Assembly (NCBI GenBank): GCA_008692225.1 | Contig: VICG01000001.1 | Location: forward strand, 3,325,501 to 3,389,500 | From: Monilinia fructicola | Lineage: Eukaryota; Ascomycota; Leotiomycetes; Helotiales; Sclerotiniaceae | Direction: 5' to 3' | DNA length: 64,000 nucleotides | Part shown: piece after piece, positions 1 through 12,836 of the stretch | Layout: each line of letters starts with the position of its first letter | Position numbering within the stretch: position 1 is the stretch's first letter | Program-made: the position numbers and the translations under genes | Notes under the pieces: generated by a model | What the model was told of the DNA's origin: nothing | Databases searched by the model: none | What the model saw: the letters and a program-made list of their open reading frames with translations, nothing else

Positions 1-464
1 TTATCTCACTGAGCGCCTCAATCGATAAACTGCAATTATAAACTCAGCTTCCCCACCCATCTGGCTTGGATCTAGGTTTGGTTTGTGCTACCTTACCACA
101 TTCAAGCCAGACACAACGCCACCTCTTTTCCCGCGAATCCCCTCTTATAGTTACCATGATCCTATGACATTGATACGAAAATAAATCTTGTTTGCATCAC
201 TTTTTCCTTTTCCCATCTCTATGTCTTAAATCTCTCCTTGCAGACTCGGATCTCATTTAATGTATATGCGTGAATTATCCGCTAATAGATTGAGTAGCCA
301 TTAAAGCAGTCTGCCGCACTGTTTGTGATACGTCTTATATCTCATCTCCCTGTTGACGGATCTCAAGAGTGTCAAGTATATCATCAATACGATAGCTCGA
401 CTCGTAATCTCACCGCCTCGAGTCACAGACTCAGAGCCCTTACTTACTATCTATCATCTTGGAA
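1..464. other. intergenic / 5' region, no gene seen
   Basis: No open frame here has domain character. The part next to the ATG at 465 is probably promoter and 5' untranslated leader of the downstream gene. No TATA box, tRNA or repeat could be identified with confidence. Confidence 0.4.
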
Positions 465-2595
465 ATGGTTCAGCACGAGAATTCCATGCAACCAAGGGAT
501 TGCTATGGCCGTGAATCGTGGCCAAGTAGTGCGGAAAGGTCATTCGATTGCATCCAAACGTCGTTGAATGAACCTCGACTCACATCGATTATACCTCACC
601 GCCCCCACCCACACGGATTGCCTCTTGTAAGTAGATGTTCGATGCTTCTAATTAACTCGAGTCTCAACTAATATCACTATAGAGCGTTGAAGAATGCTTG
701 AGATCTTGCGCCCGTATTCCAGTGAAAGAATTTGCCGTCATCGCAATTCTTGAAAATGGAAGTGAAGTTAACTACACTTCTCAAAATTTGACGAATTTCC
801 AACCGAAGATTTTCTCACAACATTTCAAGAGCGATTTTCATAAATCTATAGAAAGAGCTGGGTTGGATGCATCATTTTCAAATTCAACATGTCGGTTCCC
901 CTATTCATTATTATGGTTTCTTCTTTGCTAAACATCGTTCCCACAGCTTATATTGGAGAGATCGGATATAGCGAATTCGCTATAGATAACGGACCAGGTA
1001 TGCGGAGGTTCACAGGAAGTGATTCGACAGCTGGAAAGAGGCGTCGACATCGCCAGCTTCGACAAAGCTCTAATGATTCTGATGATGATTCGACAGGATC
1101 CAAGAAAACAAAGCGATATCATCGCCGATATGATGACTCCAGTGAAGATACGCAGAGCCCCATCTTAGAGAGAAAGACAATGCGACTTCGGATTGGAGAC
1201 GAGGAAGAGGTCACAAAGTTCTACAGCTGTCGATTCAAGGATATGCAGCAGGCGTCTTGCAAAGTCATGGGAAAAGCTTTCGTGAAGCTAGTTGAGCCTA
1301 GAAAGCAGACCCATTACCCGTACACCAAGGGAGCTGCAAAGGCTCCACCGTGGTGGCCAGTAACAAGCGGTGAGCTTCTCGTTCGTCACAGAGAACCGGA
1401 TCATCTTTTGAAGCCTGGTAAGTTTGAAGTCACTAGTTCTATTTGAAAGGTTTCTGATTGAGATCCGTTTTAGAAAGAATACGTCTGTTGGTCCATATTT
1501 TGAAAATGATTGTGGAGCCATACCATAAGCAATGTCTGGCTGTCCAAAAACTAAACCTCAACGTCAAGAAATTGGAAGAAGTGACAATGGAGGCCATGTC
1601 AAACTGGTTTACCGAGAAAGATCATCCCGAGAACTCTGCCAAAAAGCCTTTCCTGAAAGAGATATTCAAGGTTGCTCGAACGGAGGAGCGATACAAAAAT
1701 GGCGAGATTAGTTAGTAGCTCAATGAGTCTTCAAATGCTCAACAAGATGGCTAATTTTTACCTAGGCGGAGATACCCACGTTCATGTAATGTTTGGTGAC
1801 AAGAACGGAGCGGAAATTTCAGATGATGAGCCAGATGAGGGAATGAAGCTGGAGGATGATGATTTGCAACCTCAAGATATGGAACCTTCACCCATGATCT
1901 TATCACCGCATAGTTCGGTATCGCCGTCCATCATGCAAGTTCAGCAAGCACAACAAGCACAACAAGCTCCGTCGCATCCCAACCAGCCAAGAGATCATGA
2001 AAACATATATGCGCCGTCTCGGCATTCAGTCCGTTATAATTCGCAACAGGAAGAGCATATGCATAGCTCTTCTTACATCAATACTAATGCTGGATACGTA
2101 CCGCGGGTAAACTTCAACGATCAGAATAATTCAAGCTTACAGGATCAACCCCAGCGTTCGATGTCTACGTCGATGTCTTCGGCTCAATACCAGAACTCTC
2201 AGCAGTCGAGCGTTAACTGGACATCACCCTTTTTCAACAACCCCTCTCCATCTACTAGTTTCTATACGACCTCACCGCAATCGCAATCCTTTACATCAAA
2301 TTCTCCGCAATCATTCTCCTCTAATTCATATCAACTCCCGCCGCCTAATTCCCAACCCTTGTTACCTTCTCATTCCGTCTCGCACCCTTTGCAAGCCTCC
2401 TTTGATGGCATTCCTCATCGATCGCAATACGAAACGACAACTCAAGTGGGAAACCAACTGAGAACAGGTAGCCTAGGGCATCCACACCAGCTGCACTCCC
2501 ATCAGCAACACAGTGCATTCGATTTCCTCGAGGGTAATAATTATGGGAGTCACGATGCGGATATCAAAAGTGATCCAACTCTGCATCAGAGCTAA
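465..2595 (+). CDS. YDR124W-like (DUF2841) helical-domain protein
   Basis: I recognise the family of 'subtelomeric hrmA-associated cluster protein/YDR124W-like' proteins; the biochemical role is unknown. Five exons read cleanly: 465-626, 683-890, 947-1417, 1474-1710 and 1766-2595, giving about 635 residues with no frameshift. All introns are 55-56 nt with a CTAAC/CTAAT-like branch site; the fourth has a GTTAGT donor. The conserved helical domain spans exons 3-5, with landmarks FYSCRFKDMQQ, HYPYTKGAAKAPPWWP and REPDHLLKPERIRLL. It is preceded by an acidic/basic linker (SNDSDDDSTGSKKTKR). The C-terminal half is a long Gln/Ser/Pro-rich low-complexity tail, as often seen in fungal nuclear regulators, so a nuclear role is a reasonable guess only. 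I chose the ATG at 465 because it opens the frame spliced to exon 2. Family confidence is high, function low. Confidence 0.82.
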
Positions 2596-5500
2596 GCAGA
2601 GACTCTTGTCAACTTAATCAAAAGCGTCTTGGATGGAGGATTTGTGTTTCGATTCATTTTCTTGGATATCCGACCTCGTAGTATTGGGAGGGAGACTTCT
2701 ATTCTTAGCGTCTATTTTTAAAAGCTCCTCGCGGGGGTGGTGGTATGTATTTGGTTACGGAGGTGAGCGAATACCATAGCATGTGCGGCCGACAAATTAT
2801 CTATATACATAAAAGGGGTGGGGCTGGGATAGGCGGGGGATGTTGTGATCAGCTCTCAAACTTTTTCTTATACTTTGGAATCATTTGTTTATTTTTCCCG
2901 TGTTTGTTTTGTTTTAGGTTCTATTCATCTTGTATTGGAGCTAATTCATTGCGTGCTGGATGGAAGGGGGATTGATGAGTTGGAAGGCAGGTTTTTGTGG
3001 TGGAAAAGTTGGGGTTTGGGCTCGGATGGGATCTGGATTTGGGGGATATTGAATACTTTGGCGAGCACGTATCTTTATGCACAGTTGGTCTCGTTTCTCT
3101 GTTATTATCTTTATGAAGGCTAGTGGATGGATTGTTGGTATGATGTGGTATCTCTATGGGGTTTGGATGGGAGGGTAATGATACGGATGAATTGGATGGA
3201 TACATGGATGAATGAAGAGGGATGTGTATATGGAACTCTGGATTTCATATCATACAAACAAACACACTCGGGCTTACTTACGGGTGACGAATTCACGGTT
3301 ACGGTTAGGTCAGGAAAGAGCTGGTTATTTTTACAGGGCTACTCATCAATTTGTCGAAGGGGAGTTGGATTGCAGGTGGAGTGCAAAACAATGCGAGGAA
3401 ACATATCTCTAGCAGGCATAGATCGGGCACAGGGGAAAAGAAGCAAGCAGAGAGGACCGAGACAGGAAAGTATATAATAGCATGGCCTAGACTCTATCGT
3501 CAGAACAAGTCTGAAATAATCAAATCAAATATTGCTACCCACGTTTGCTCTTTCTGCGGAAGTGCTGCTTTATCGGAGTGTGATTTGCACGTGCATGTAC
3601 CTGCTGTTCATCTGCCCAGCACCCATCAAGGTCCCTGGTTCCGTTTGCGCATATTTCCCAGCGCCCTGTCCGTGAGACGACCTGCACGGCGACTAAAAGA
3701 GCGTGACGATGCATGGCAGAGCGGTTTCGTTGGTGTGGATATATAGCGCGCTCGCAAAAGAATGGTAAAAGCAGCCTCGACGGAAACAAACACGGGAGCG
3801 CAGATGGCATCGCATATGCAGCTGGTCGCCAAGAAGGAAATAAGCAAGTGGTTAATCTCTCGTCTCCGTTCCCTGGTGGGTGGGTCCCTTCTGCAATGCG
3901 AAGCTTTGGGCGTGGCGAGACGCGCGCCATGACGGTGCGTTCGTCGATCGTGGATGTCGTCGCGGTGCGGTGCTGGGTTGGGCGTTTGCTGGCGGGCTTG
4001 CAGCGTGCGTCGTTTGCTGCTTTGCTCTTGCGTTCTCGTTGGTAGTGGGGAAGTCGGGGGACCGGGGTCCGGACCCTCGACCTCCCTAAGCTGGGTTTGG
4101 GTGCCGATCGAGTGGCGTGAGGTTGCTGCCGTTAGTCTGTGCTGGTGCCCGTCGAGCTCTTGTCCGGCGACCTAGACCGAAGGGTCGGGAATGCTTGCGG
4201 GGTTGTGGAAGCCTGGAAGGATTGATTGATGGCATTATGGGATCGGGAAGGGCGACTGCAGAGATGGCTTGGGACGGGTAGATTGAAGTGGTGGGATCTT
4301 CATTCGGGAATACGACATGAGAAATGGAGCCTTTTATCCAGGCGAATTTTTCTTGGGTTGGTTTTTGGCTTGGGGTGCGTCGAGCTTCTGTGCCTTGATG
4401 GGTTTGTGGTGTGAGAGTGAGAGTGAGAGTGAGAAAGGGGCATGGGATAGGAATGGAAGGGGTCAAGTTTGGAGAAAAGGAAACAGACGTCTTGTCAACG
4501 GGATCTCGTATTCCGAGCCACTTTTGGAAATTGAGATGCCGATTTATATGTGTACAGGTCGTACTTGTACATAGGTACATTACTCATGTAGCTCATACAT
4601 ACTTCCGTACCTTCAAATCAAATCAAAGTATATGCAACATGTACGTCAGATTAGAATTCAAGACTACACGTCGGTAGACGCTTGGAGCTTTTACTGCCTG
4701 TCTAGTCACTACGCCATAAAGTGGTGGGTGGGTGCAACATGCAGTGCTGTACTGTAGAACTATTGCATGCACACCTACGGAGGTAGCCCTACCATGGATA
4801 TCATCGGCCATATCTCCAAATAAGATAACAAACCGACCGATGAATCAAGCTGGTGAGCCCCGCCCATTGCTCATGTATAGTTACATATGCAGCGGGGCTA
4901 CCATCAGCACTGGCCAGGGCATTACTGTACAGCAGGACTAAGTATCGCGGGCGTGACCAGTGGACTGAATGTTGGACTGGCTGGCTCAGAGATTTGCGGG
5001 TACGGCTTACAGGACGACGGCACTCGGTGGGTTTTCAGCTTGTGGATTGGGAAACTCTTGGTGGTGCATCTGTGCCTGAATGGATACGATGGCTTTCTTT
5101 TGATAGGGTGATAGGATGCGGTTACAACAGTAGAACGTACGAGGCCCTGGCTTGGAGGATCGTGAATCGTGATACTTTGTGATTTTACGGGGGTCGTTTA
5201 AAAGCGGATGGATGAATGGACAAGTAAATGCTCTCTCTGTACACGAGTAGATGAGTGGATGATATTCCTCGATGACCTTACCAGTAATTTTCCGGTGATG
5301 AATTTGAGTTTATGCTTATGCTTAGCAGGTTAGGTATTTCCACGCGTTTTTATCTCATTGCATGTTCATTATGTACCCAGGTAGGACTCGCTACCGTCTA
5401 CATCCAGCACGAAACCCGATGATGATGATGGGTGTTGGGATTATTGGTGAGATGAGGGGACGGATAGCTCCATATTTCACACACTTTTACGAATCTCACC

Positions 5501-5611
5501 TGCTTTGCTTGACTCTTTTTCCCTTTCCTTTTTTCTGCATGCGATAATTCATCACTTAATTGATGATTTGTTCACGGAGTGTTTGCGCTGTATTTTATCC
5601 GGTCGCGATTC
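2596..5611. other. 3 kb intergenic region
   Basis: It lies between two + strand genes. Open frames on both strands are short and low-complexity, with no domain signature. The 2.7-4.5 kb part is G-rich on the + strand, with runs such as GAGAGTGAGAGTGAGAG near 4413. TACTGTAC-type sequences occur at about 4745 and 4923. The 3' end presumably includes the P450 promoter. No RNA gene seen. Confidence 0.45.
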
Positions 5612-7941
5612 ATGATTGATCATCACATTGCTTTGCATCTGCACGGGATATTGGATCGTCGGCAATGGTCGGATATATTATTGATAACTCTAGGGTTCTG
5701 GACCTTGGTGTTTTGGAGAGTGGGAAATGCGTATAATGGATTCAGAGAATACAGACGGAGGGCTGTGAAGACGGGGTTTCCGGTTGTTGAAACTCGTGAG
5801 TGTGATTTATGGTTGGAGGAGGGGTGGCTGGATTGAAGGATGCTGATATATGCATGTTTTACAGCACTTGCGCCCATAGGATTGAGCAATATCTTGACCT
5901 TAAAATTCATCATTCCGATATTGGAAAGATTGCCTATTACGCAACATTGGAAATGGCTCTCGTACGTGGCCCCCTTGCCCCTCCTCCATCTCATTCGGGA
6001 AATCCATCTCGTTCTAATACCCCCCAAAGCATAGCCAACCATCGTAACTCGTTTCTTAATCTCCGCAGCACGTATGAGATCCATGGTGATACCTACATAT
6101 TTGCAGCTTCTAATCTCAACTTGCTCCGCACGACGAATGCGGAAATTGATAGCGCAGTTTACGGCGCGGAAAAATGATTTCGTCAAGCCGGTGAAGAATT
6201 ATAGGGTTATGGATGTTTTCGGTAGGAACATCCTGACCACCGAGGGTGAGGAGTGGAGGAGGCATAAGAGGATTGTGGGGAAGAGCTTTGGGGAGAGGAG
6301 CATGGGGTTGGTTTGGGAGGAAAGTTTGAGACAGGCGGAAGGGATGGTGGGGGTTTGGGGGAGGAGGATGAGGAAAATCAGGAACGAAGGAGGGAGAAAA
6401 AGTCTTGAGGATGAGGAATTACGGGTGGACGATGCGGGCAGTGATACTGCGATTTTGAGCTTGCATGTCATTTGCGCGGCAGGGTTTGGGGTACCGCAAT
6501 TGTGGGAGGGGCAAGAGAATGAGGAGGTAGGCAAGGGGACTGGAAGAGAGGAGGGAAATGGGGCTCCAGATTTGGGATTGAACAGACCGATTGGGAATCA
6601 TACATTAGGATTTAAGGATTGTCTGAATTTCGTTTTGAGCGGTCTTCTCGTGAGTGATACTCAGCCGGAAGGCATTGGGATCGGGGAACTAATCATCATC
6701 TAATTTAGCTGATATTCTTATGGCCGCAGTGGGCCTTGAGTAAGTTATTGAGTTCTTCAGTAAACTAGAAATCATACTAACAAATCAAGAATTTTCTCCC
6801 ATCAAACGCCATGGAGAGGTATACAAAGCATTCAAAGAAACAACCCAATACGTCACCGAACTACTCGAACACAAAAAGAAACAGATGGCGGCAGAGGAAC
6901 ATGATAGAGATACCATGGATTTGATGGGCAAGGCGCGATCTCCAGCAAGCAGTAATCCACTAACAATTCCCAGGAAATATGCTCAAGGCATCCAACGAGT
7001 CACCAGTAGACTGCGAATCCAAACACTCGGATGCCCCCCTCACTGAATCGGAAATCAAATCAAACGCCTTCATCTTTTTACTCGCCGGTCATGAAACAAC
7101 TGCTTCCTCCATCCATCTCTGTTTCGTTTATCTTGCTATGTCTCTTGCATCTCAATCTTCTATGCAGAATGATATCGATGCCATTGTTGGCTCAAAATGT
7201 CCTTCGGCATGGACTTATATGAATGATTTCTCAAGGTTGTATAATAGTATGGTGGGAGCGGTGCTTAATGAGGAATTAAGATTGATGCCCATAGCCGACA
7301 CGATCCCGAAGGTTACGGCGGGGGAACAGAGGGTGACTGTCGATGGGAAGGAGATGCTTGTTCCGGATGGGACGTTTATTCATCTGAACACCGTAGGTAC
7401 GAATAGAAACCCGAGGTATTGGCCGCATGAGAAGTTGGAGGGCGGACGGACAGATTTGGATAATTTTGTACCCGAGAGATGGCTACTTTCCAAAACGGGG
7501 GAAACTCACCATGATCTGAAGGGAAAGGGAGAGAATGTAATGGATGCAGAGGGAGAAGAATCTTCAAGTGAGGAAACGGCAACATTGTTTAAACCTGTCA
7601 AGGGAGCGTTCATATCATTTAGTGAGGGACCGAGAAGTTGTCCGGGGAGGAAATTTGCGCAGGTGGAGATCACTGCGGTGTTGGCTGTTATATTTCAGAA
7701 ATATTCGGTGGAGTTAGATGTTTGTAGATGGGCGAGTGATGAGGACGTGAATAGGATGAATAGCGAGGAGAGGAAGGAGCTCTATGGAATGGCGATACGG
7801 GAAACGAATGAGGTATTGAGGAGATGTAACCAAGCACAGATAGTGTTGAAGATGGCGAAGGAAGATAAGGTACCGTTGAGATTTGTTGAGAGGGGGCGGG
7901 AGAGATTTGCGGAGTTGCGAGGAGTAAGGGTGGGTGGTTGA
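5612..7941 (+). CDS. cytochrome P450 monooxygenase (apparent frameshift)
   Basis: Membrane-anchored haem-thiolate monooxygenase; CYP family and substrate not assignable from sequence alone. Exons: 5612-5795, 5865-5961, 6069-6649, 6709-6739, 6790-6927 and 6974-7941 (about 665 codons, longer than the usual 500-550 because of charged insertions). An N-terminal hydrophobic helix (DILLITLGFWTLVFWRV) should anchor it in the ER. Hallmarks are all present: I-helix AGHETT, K-helix ExxR within NEELRL, the FVPERW region, and the haem loop FSEGPRSCPGRKFAQ with its axial Cys. The intron 6928-6973 is GC-AG: only this splice keeps MDLMG-NMLKAS in frame. At the A run 6143-6145 the conserved reading moves from one frame (LLRTTNAE) to the next (LIAQFTARKNDFVKP), as though one A were extra. 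Either an assembly indel or a disabled allele. No other biosynthetic genes lie nearby. Confidence 0.85.
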
Positions 7942-9491
7942 GGAATGTATAATTATAGAATGGCGAGGATCGAAGGTTTGAATGGTCATCTTGACGGATA
8001 ATCTTGGAAACATCATCAAAACCTCAAGCACCTGAGAGAATTGGTGAATTGGAGAATTTCTCTGATCATTGACTAAAGTGTATGTATTTCGGCTATTATG
8101 TATGTTAGAATGACCTAGTACCTCGGTTGGGCGTATACTTCATCCATGACAGATAAAGGGGTTTCATTTATTAGTTGTGATTCGTTGATTCTGACTGTAC
8201 GGTGATCTATAGATTTATACATATGTTTGGGAGAAAAGTCTAATGCGGCTCATGTATGAGGAGTTCTTATGATGCCCAGTGACGTTTGAATAGACATTTA
8301 GTTAATAAGGAGTGGATGATCTCCAAACATGACCAATCTCCAAAAAAGAAGAAAAAAAGAAGAAAAAAAAAAGAAAAAAAAAAAAAAAGAAACCCCAGAA
8401 ATCACACTGATAAAATATCCCAATCGTTGTTAATCGTTAATCAGAATCTCTAATGAAAGGATGTATCAATTGGATTCCTCCCTCGTCTTAACATGTTGAC
8501 ATTTTGACATTGAAGTGGGAGTTAAAGGGCGATTAGCACTACAGTGTGATGGCAAAGTAGCAAGTACCCAGTACCCACCTACTAGTAGGGACATATGACT
8601 ATATGCATCATGCTAGCTCGGATTTAGTACTGTATTGGAAGGTCTCATTCTCATTCTCACTCTCATAGGAATCCATATCATGTACAAGTACTGACTGACT
8701 GTACTGTGCAGGAGAACTACAGATAAGATACGCAGTAATTATGCTACTGTACAACTATGTAGAACTACCTTCTTGTAGGTAAGGCTAATTCAACTGCGTG
8801 AGTACGTAACCTTACCCGCAGGTGCGCTGGCTGGTGTCTTGGAAGTTGGAACGCAGCACAAGTGCCATCCATAATCAGAATAAGATCAGCAAATTAATGA
8901 GAATTTATATTTATTTCTGCAATCGCATTTCTTCGAAGGAGGAGGTTATTAAGCTTATTGACCTTATTAACCATCTCAGCCATATTAACCTGATCATCAT
9001 TCATTACATTCATTGCTTCTCCATCCCATCTATCATGAGATCAAGACAAGACAAGACATCATAACAGAACTTTACACACCCACCGACAAGCATCCATCCA
9101 TCCATCCAAGCAGCAAATAATACTCCATCCACTCCTCGTACAATAAGGTCAAATACTAATCAATAATCCTGTCCTGTCCTGTCCTGTGCTGTCCTGTCCT
9201 GTCCTGTCCTGTCCTGTACCTACCAAGATCAAGATCTACTCGTACCTTGCAGAAGAATAATACCGGCACCCCCCCCTCCTCCCAAAAGATTCTATCAGAT
9301 TCACATCTTCACCATCTTCACCATCTTCACCAGTTCACCATTCGCCGTGTTCATTTCCCCCACCCTATTAAAGTTTTATATTCAGATCCCCCGGTTGATC
9401 GACCTACCCAAGAGTACCGAGTCCCGACCTATTTGCCTGGTCAGACTTAGTTCTACCTAAAGTGAATCTTACATCCATCTACCCGGCAATC
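7942..9491. other. intergenic region with A/G-rich tract and pentamer repeat
   Basis: It contains an A/G homopolymer-like tract at about 8343-8391, TACTGTAC-type sequences near 8697 and 8753, a CATCTTCAC 9-mer repeat at about 9300-9330, and a (CCTGT)n microsatellite. The final few hundred bases are CT-rich and are the likely promoter/leader of the gene starting at 9492. No gene seen. Confidence 0.45.
9168..9217. repeat. (TGTCC)n pentanucleotide microsatellite
   Basis: About ten near-perfect CCTGT units with one variant (GTGCT) lie some 275 bp upstream of the ATG at 9492. The same unit, in the opposite orientation, recurs at 53931-53966. Confidence 0.9.
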
Positions 9492-11150
9492 ATGAACATG
9501 GTTGATGAAGCTCCCGATAAAACTATCGATAAATCATCATCGCCACCATTAAATGCAAATGCAAATGCAAATGCAAATGCAAATGCAAGCGCAAGCGCAA
9601 GTACAAGCACATCTCCACTTCGCCGGACCGCAACTATATCTGGCGATGAACCTACAGCAACTTTAAATAGGCGCCGTTCCAATCGTTGGTCAACAGATGG
9701 AATCCCTTCAGCAGAAAGTCGTCGCAGGAGTTCCAATTTCTCGGAATACTCGTTGAGCGAATTGAATAAGAATTTGAGGCATTCAACGGACGATATTTTA
9801 TTTCCCAAACCTAGCGATATGAAGGAAGAACACAATCATGATTCCTCACATTGGGACTCGGCACCTTTGGCTTTTGCGCTTCTGCCGGCGATTGGGGACT
9901 TTTCTTTACGAATGGAAGTTCGGTCATAACAGATATTATGCTACTTGGATTTGCAGCCATTCTATTGAATTGGTCTGTAAGAGTCCCTTGTAAGTTGTCA
10001 TTCCAAAAACTTCGGGGGTCTGCGAGGGAGAAACAATTGCAGGGAGATTTTGGGGAAATGCATTTGGTGTTGTTGCTTTCTCAAATTTAGCTACGAAGAT
10101 TATGTGCGATTGCTCGGGGAATATTTGGAGTACTGAATGTGTGCTAATAATCCAGGGGATTGGTATCATTCCGCACAGTCAATTCGAAAAAAAGAAGAAT
10201 ATAATGACGAAATGGCTAGGGAGGGAGAGAGTAGGGATGGCTGCATATTGGAGTCTACCGACAAGAACCTTGAAGGTATTTCGGATGAGAATCCGACCCC
10301 GCAATCGCCATTCAAAACAAGGCGACTTCCTCCTACACATGAGACAGCTACAAAAGAACTTTATGTTCATGAAATCCTGGCTTTACTGTCATGCTTCGTA
10401 TTTCCAATGGCCGGAGCATATATACTGCATTCAATACGATCACAATTGAGCCGACCGTCCGAGGGATTGGTCTCGAACTACAATTTGACGATTTTCTTAT
10501 TGGCATCGGAATTGAGACCAATGGCACATTTAGTTAGGCTACTACGAGCAAGAACACTGCATTTGCAACGAATTGTGAATTCAAATCCGTACGATGGTTC
10601 CAATGGAAAGACGCCCGACGAGATTCAAGATCTGATCCGCAGATTAGAGGAGTTAGAGAGCCGAGCCTCAAATGTAGAGCGATCTACCGGAAGTTCACCA
10701 GAGCCCGTCTTGAACGGGAAACAATCAGCAATTCTGACCACCGAGGTTCGTCGTACAATGCAGCCGGATCTAGATGCTCTCAACCGAGCTGTACGCCGTT
10801 ACGAAAAACGTGCCACACTTCAATCATTTCAAACTGAGAGCCGCCTACTAGATTTGGAAGCAAGATTGAATGATGCGATTTCCTTGGCGGCAGCAGCAGC
10901 TAACAATTCGCAAAAGCGAGGTACTTTCGGAATAGTCGTCGATTGGATATCCTCAGCTATGACCCTCCCGCTACAAGCTTTCGGTACCATCGTGAGCCTT
11001 TCGTTCAAGACACTTCTTGCACTGGTCAATTATACCAAATTCTTACTTGGGGGCCAGATACCAACTGAGAAACCCAAGAAAAGCTCGAATGGTCGATATG
11101 CGCCTCATGCAAAATCTAGTGACCGTGTACAAGGCAGGCCAAAGAGATGA
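9492..11150 (+). CDS. multi-pass membrane protein of unknown function (apparent frameshift)
   Basis: I do not recognise a named family, but the architecture looks like that of a conserved fungal membrane protein. Exons 9492-9989 and 10156-11150, about 497 residues. Order: a hydrophilic Ser/Arg-rich N-terminus containing an Asn-Ala/Ser-Ala dipeptide repeat (9555-9606, six-base units); paired hydrophobic segments around SAPLAFALLPAIG and VITDIMLLGFAAILLNW; a second hydrophobic block (HEILALLSCFVFPMAGAYI, NLTIFLLASELRP); a probable coiled coil (IQDLIRRLEELESRASNVE onward); and a last hydrophobic segment near the C-terminus. At the G run 9894-9897 the frame must gain one base for LLPAIG to continue into GLFFTNGSSV. 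Because the hydrophobic pair continues across it, an assembly deletion is more likely than a real end. The 166-nt intron is longer than the others here. Confidence 0.72.
9555..9606 (+). repeat. hexanucleotide coding repeat (AATGCA/AGCGCA)n
   Basis: Six-base units AATGCA then AGCGCA are repeated inside exon 1 of the membrane-protein gene and encode alternating Asn-Ala then Ser-Ala. Because the unit is a multiple of three, length changes would not shift the frame. Confidence 0.85.
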
Positions 11151-11701
11151 AATTCCAACAGTTGGAAAGTTGGCATTTAACCATTACAATTACGAATATA
11201 AAGCCAATGAATTAAACTTGTTATGCCACTTGCCTCGATGTATTGCACGAAATAACCAAAGAAGGGTTTCCCCCCAAGCCTTTTGAAACACACGTCGTCG
11301 AAAAGACTTTGTGATTGGTTTCCGACAGTCGAGCCGTTACACGGGCTGTGAGATACGCATCATAGGGGATCTATTGATCAAGGGACGTCACAGTAAGTCT
11401 TTAGTTCCGCGGATGTAACGCATACAACCCGATCTCATTTCTGATAGTAGCCCTTCGATTCAAACACCCTTGGGAAGACTTTCGCTGGAGATCTGAAGTT
11501 TGCCTGCTTTATCGGAGGGTGGTTGTGAAAATGCGCGGCACCGTGAGTCAAATTGATCTAACATGTTTTCGACAATCTAGACCTCACGGTTTTAAAAATA
11601 CGCAATGCCCTCACTCAAATTCTCCATCACATGCTTGCTACTCTCTACACAACTGTTTCACTCTCACTCCCAAACTTCTTCTCTGCCTGCTTTTGAACAA
11701 A
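11151..11701. other. intergenic spacer
   Basis: About 550 bp between two co-oriented genes. An ATG at about 11605 opens a separate short frame ahead of the esterase start, so an upstream ORF in the leader is possible. Otherwise nothing recognised. Confidence 0.4.
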
Positions 11702-12836
11702 ATGCCGCTTAAATCAGATATCTCCATTGACGTTGCCAAATTTGCGCCTCAGAACACGTCTGCCCAAACAGCTGAGGCCAACGAGAACTTGATCAATATA
11801 TTGAAAGATGGTCCAAAATGGTTTGAGGTAATTCTACTATATAATTAACTTCTGGCTCATCACTGATTGCGCATAAGATTGGCGCGTCCGAATATCGCGA
11901 GATGAGAAACGCTGGGAAAACTCCAATTCCCAAGCCTAAACTATTGCCGGGAGGCCTCGATATAGAGATTCCTTCTCGTGATGATGGTCGAATGATTCAT
12001 TGTCGTCTAGTATATCCTTCGTGGCGCAAAAGCATTGAGGAACGAAGAAAGACAAGGGCAATAAAATGTCTTATCCATGGTGGTGGATGGGTTCTTGGCG
12101 ATCAACATTCTGCCGATACTCTCCTCCAGTTCTACGCTGATGCTGGAGACCTCGCTGTAATATCGGTCGGCTACAGACTTGCGCCTGAATATCCTTTTCC
12201 ATGCGGTCCGAATGATTGTATTGATGTGGGGGAATACCTGGCTAGGAATGGGGAACTAGCTTTTGGTAGCTCATTAAGGTTTATTGGGGGAGAAGTATAG
12301 TTGCCTTACCATTTTCCTATTATCCATCTACTGACATTACTGATTAGAGCGCTGGTGCCCATCTATCTTTGCTTGTTGCTTTCCATCTCCTCAAAAAGCA
12401 GCCAGATTTCAAGCTTTCTGGACTCGTTCTTCATTGCGGTATCTATGACCTGACGATGCTCCCTCAATGCCGAAACTTTGGACGGCCAGACCTGATGCTC
12501 GATCATAACCTAATGCGAAGATTTGTAGACGCATTCCTCCCAGGCATGACGAATGAGCAGAAAAAGAATCCCCTCATTTCTCCATACTACGAAAATCTTG
12601 AGAAGTTTCGAGGCAGATTACCAAGTGCTTTATTTACATGTGGCACGGAAGATCCATTGCTAGACGATTCTGTGACAATGGCTACAAAATGGATGATGAC
12701 AGGTGGAGAGGCATTCATCAAGGTATATACTGGAGCACCTCATTCTTTCATTGGGTTGGCAGATATGTTGAAGGAGGCTCGTGATGCGCAGGAGGATACG
12801 AAGACTTATATTCAAGATTGTATGGCGAAGCTGTAA
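11702..12836 (+). CDS. alpha/beta hydrolase, hormone-sensitive-lipase type esterase
   Basis: Serine esterase/lipase of the alpha/beta hydrolase fold-3 family; natural substrate unknown. Exons 11702-11827, 11878-12294 and 12348-12836 give 343 residues, normal for the family and with no frameshift. The oxyanion-hole motif HGGGW is at about residues 109-113. The nucleophile elbow G-E-S-A-G is reconstituted exactly across the second intron with Ser at about 182. The acid is Asp about 283 (GTEDPLLDD) and the histidine about 313 (GAPHSFIG), so the triad is complete. There is no signal peptide, suggesting a cytosolic enzyme. I chose the ATG at 11702 (MPLKSDISID) because upstream in-frame sequence looks non-coding. 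Neighbours give no pathway. Confidence 0.88.

Noticed and set aside
4086..4580. 164-codon - strand frame rich in Ser/Thr/Pro
   Set aside because: Low complexity, no intron or promoter logic, no recognisable motif; its repeats come from a GAGAGT run.
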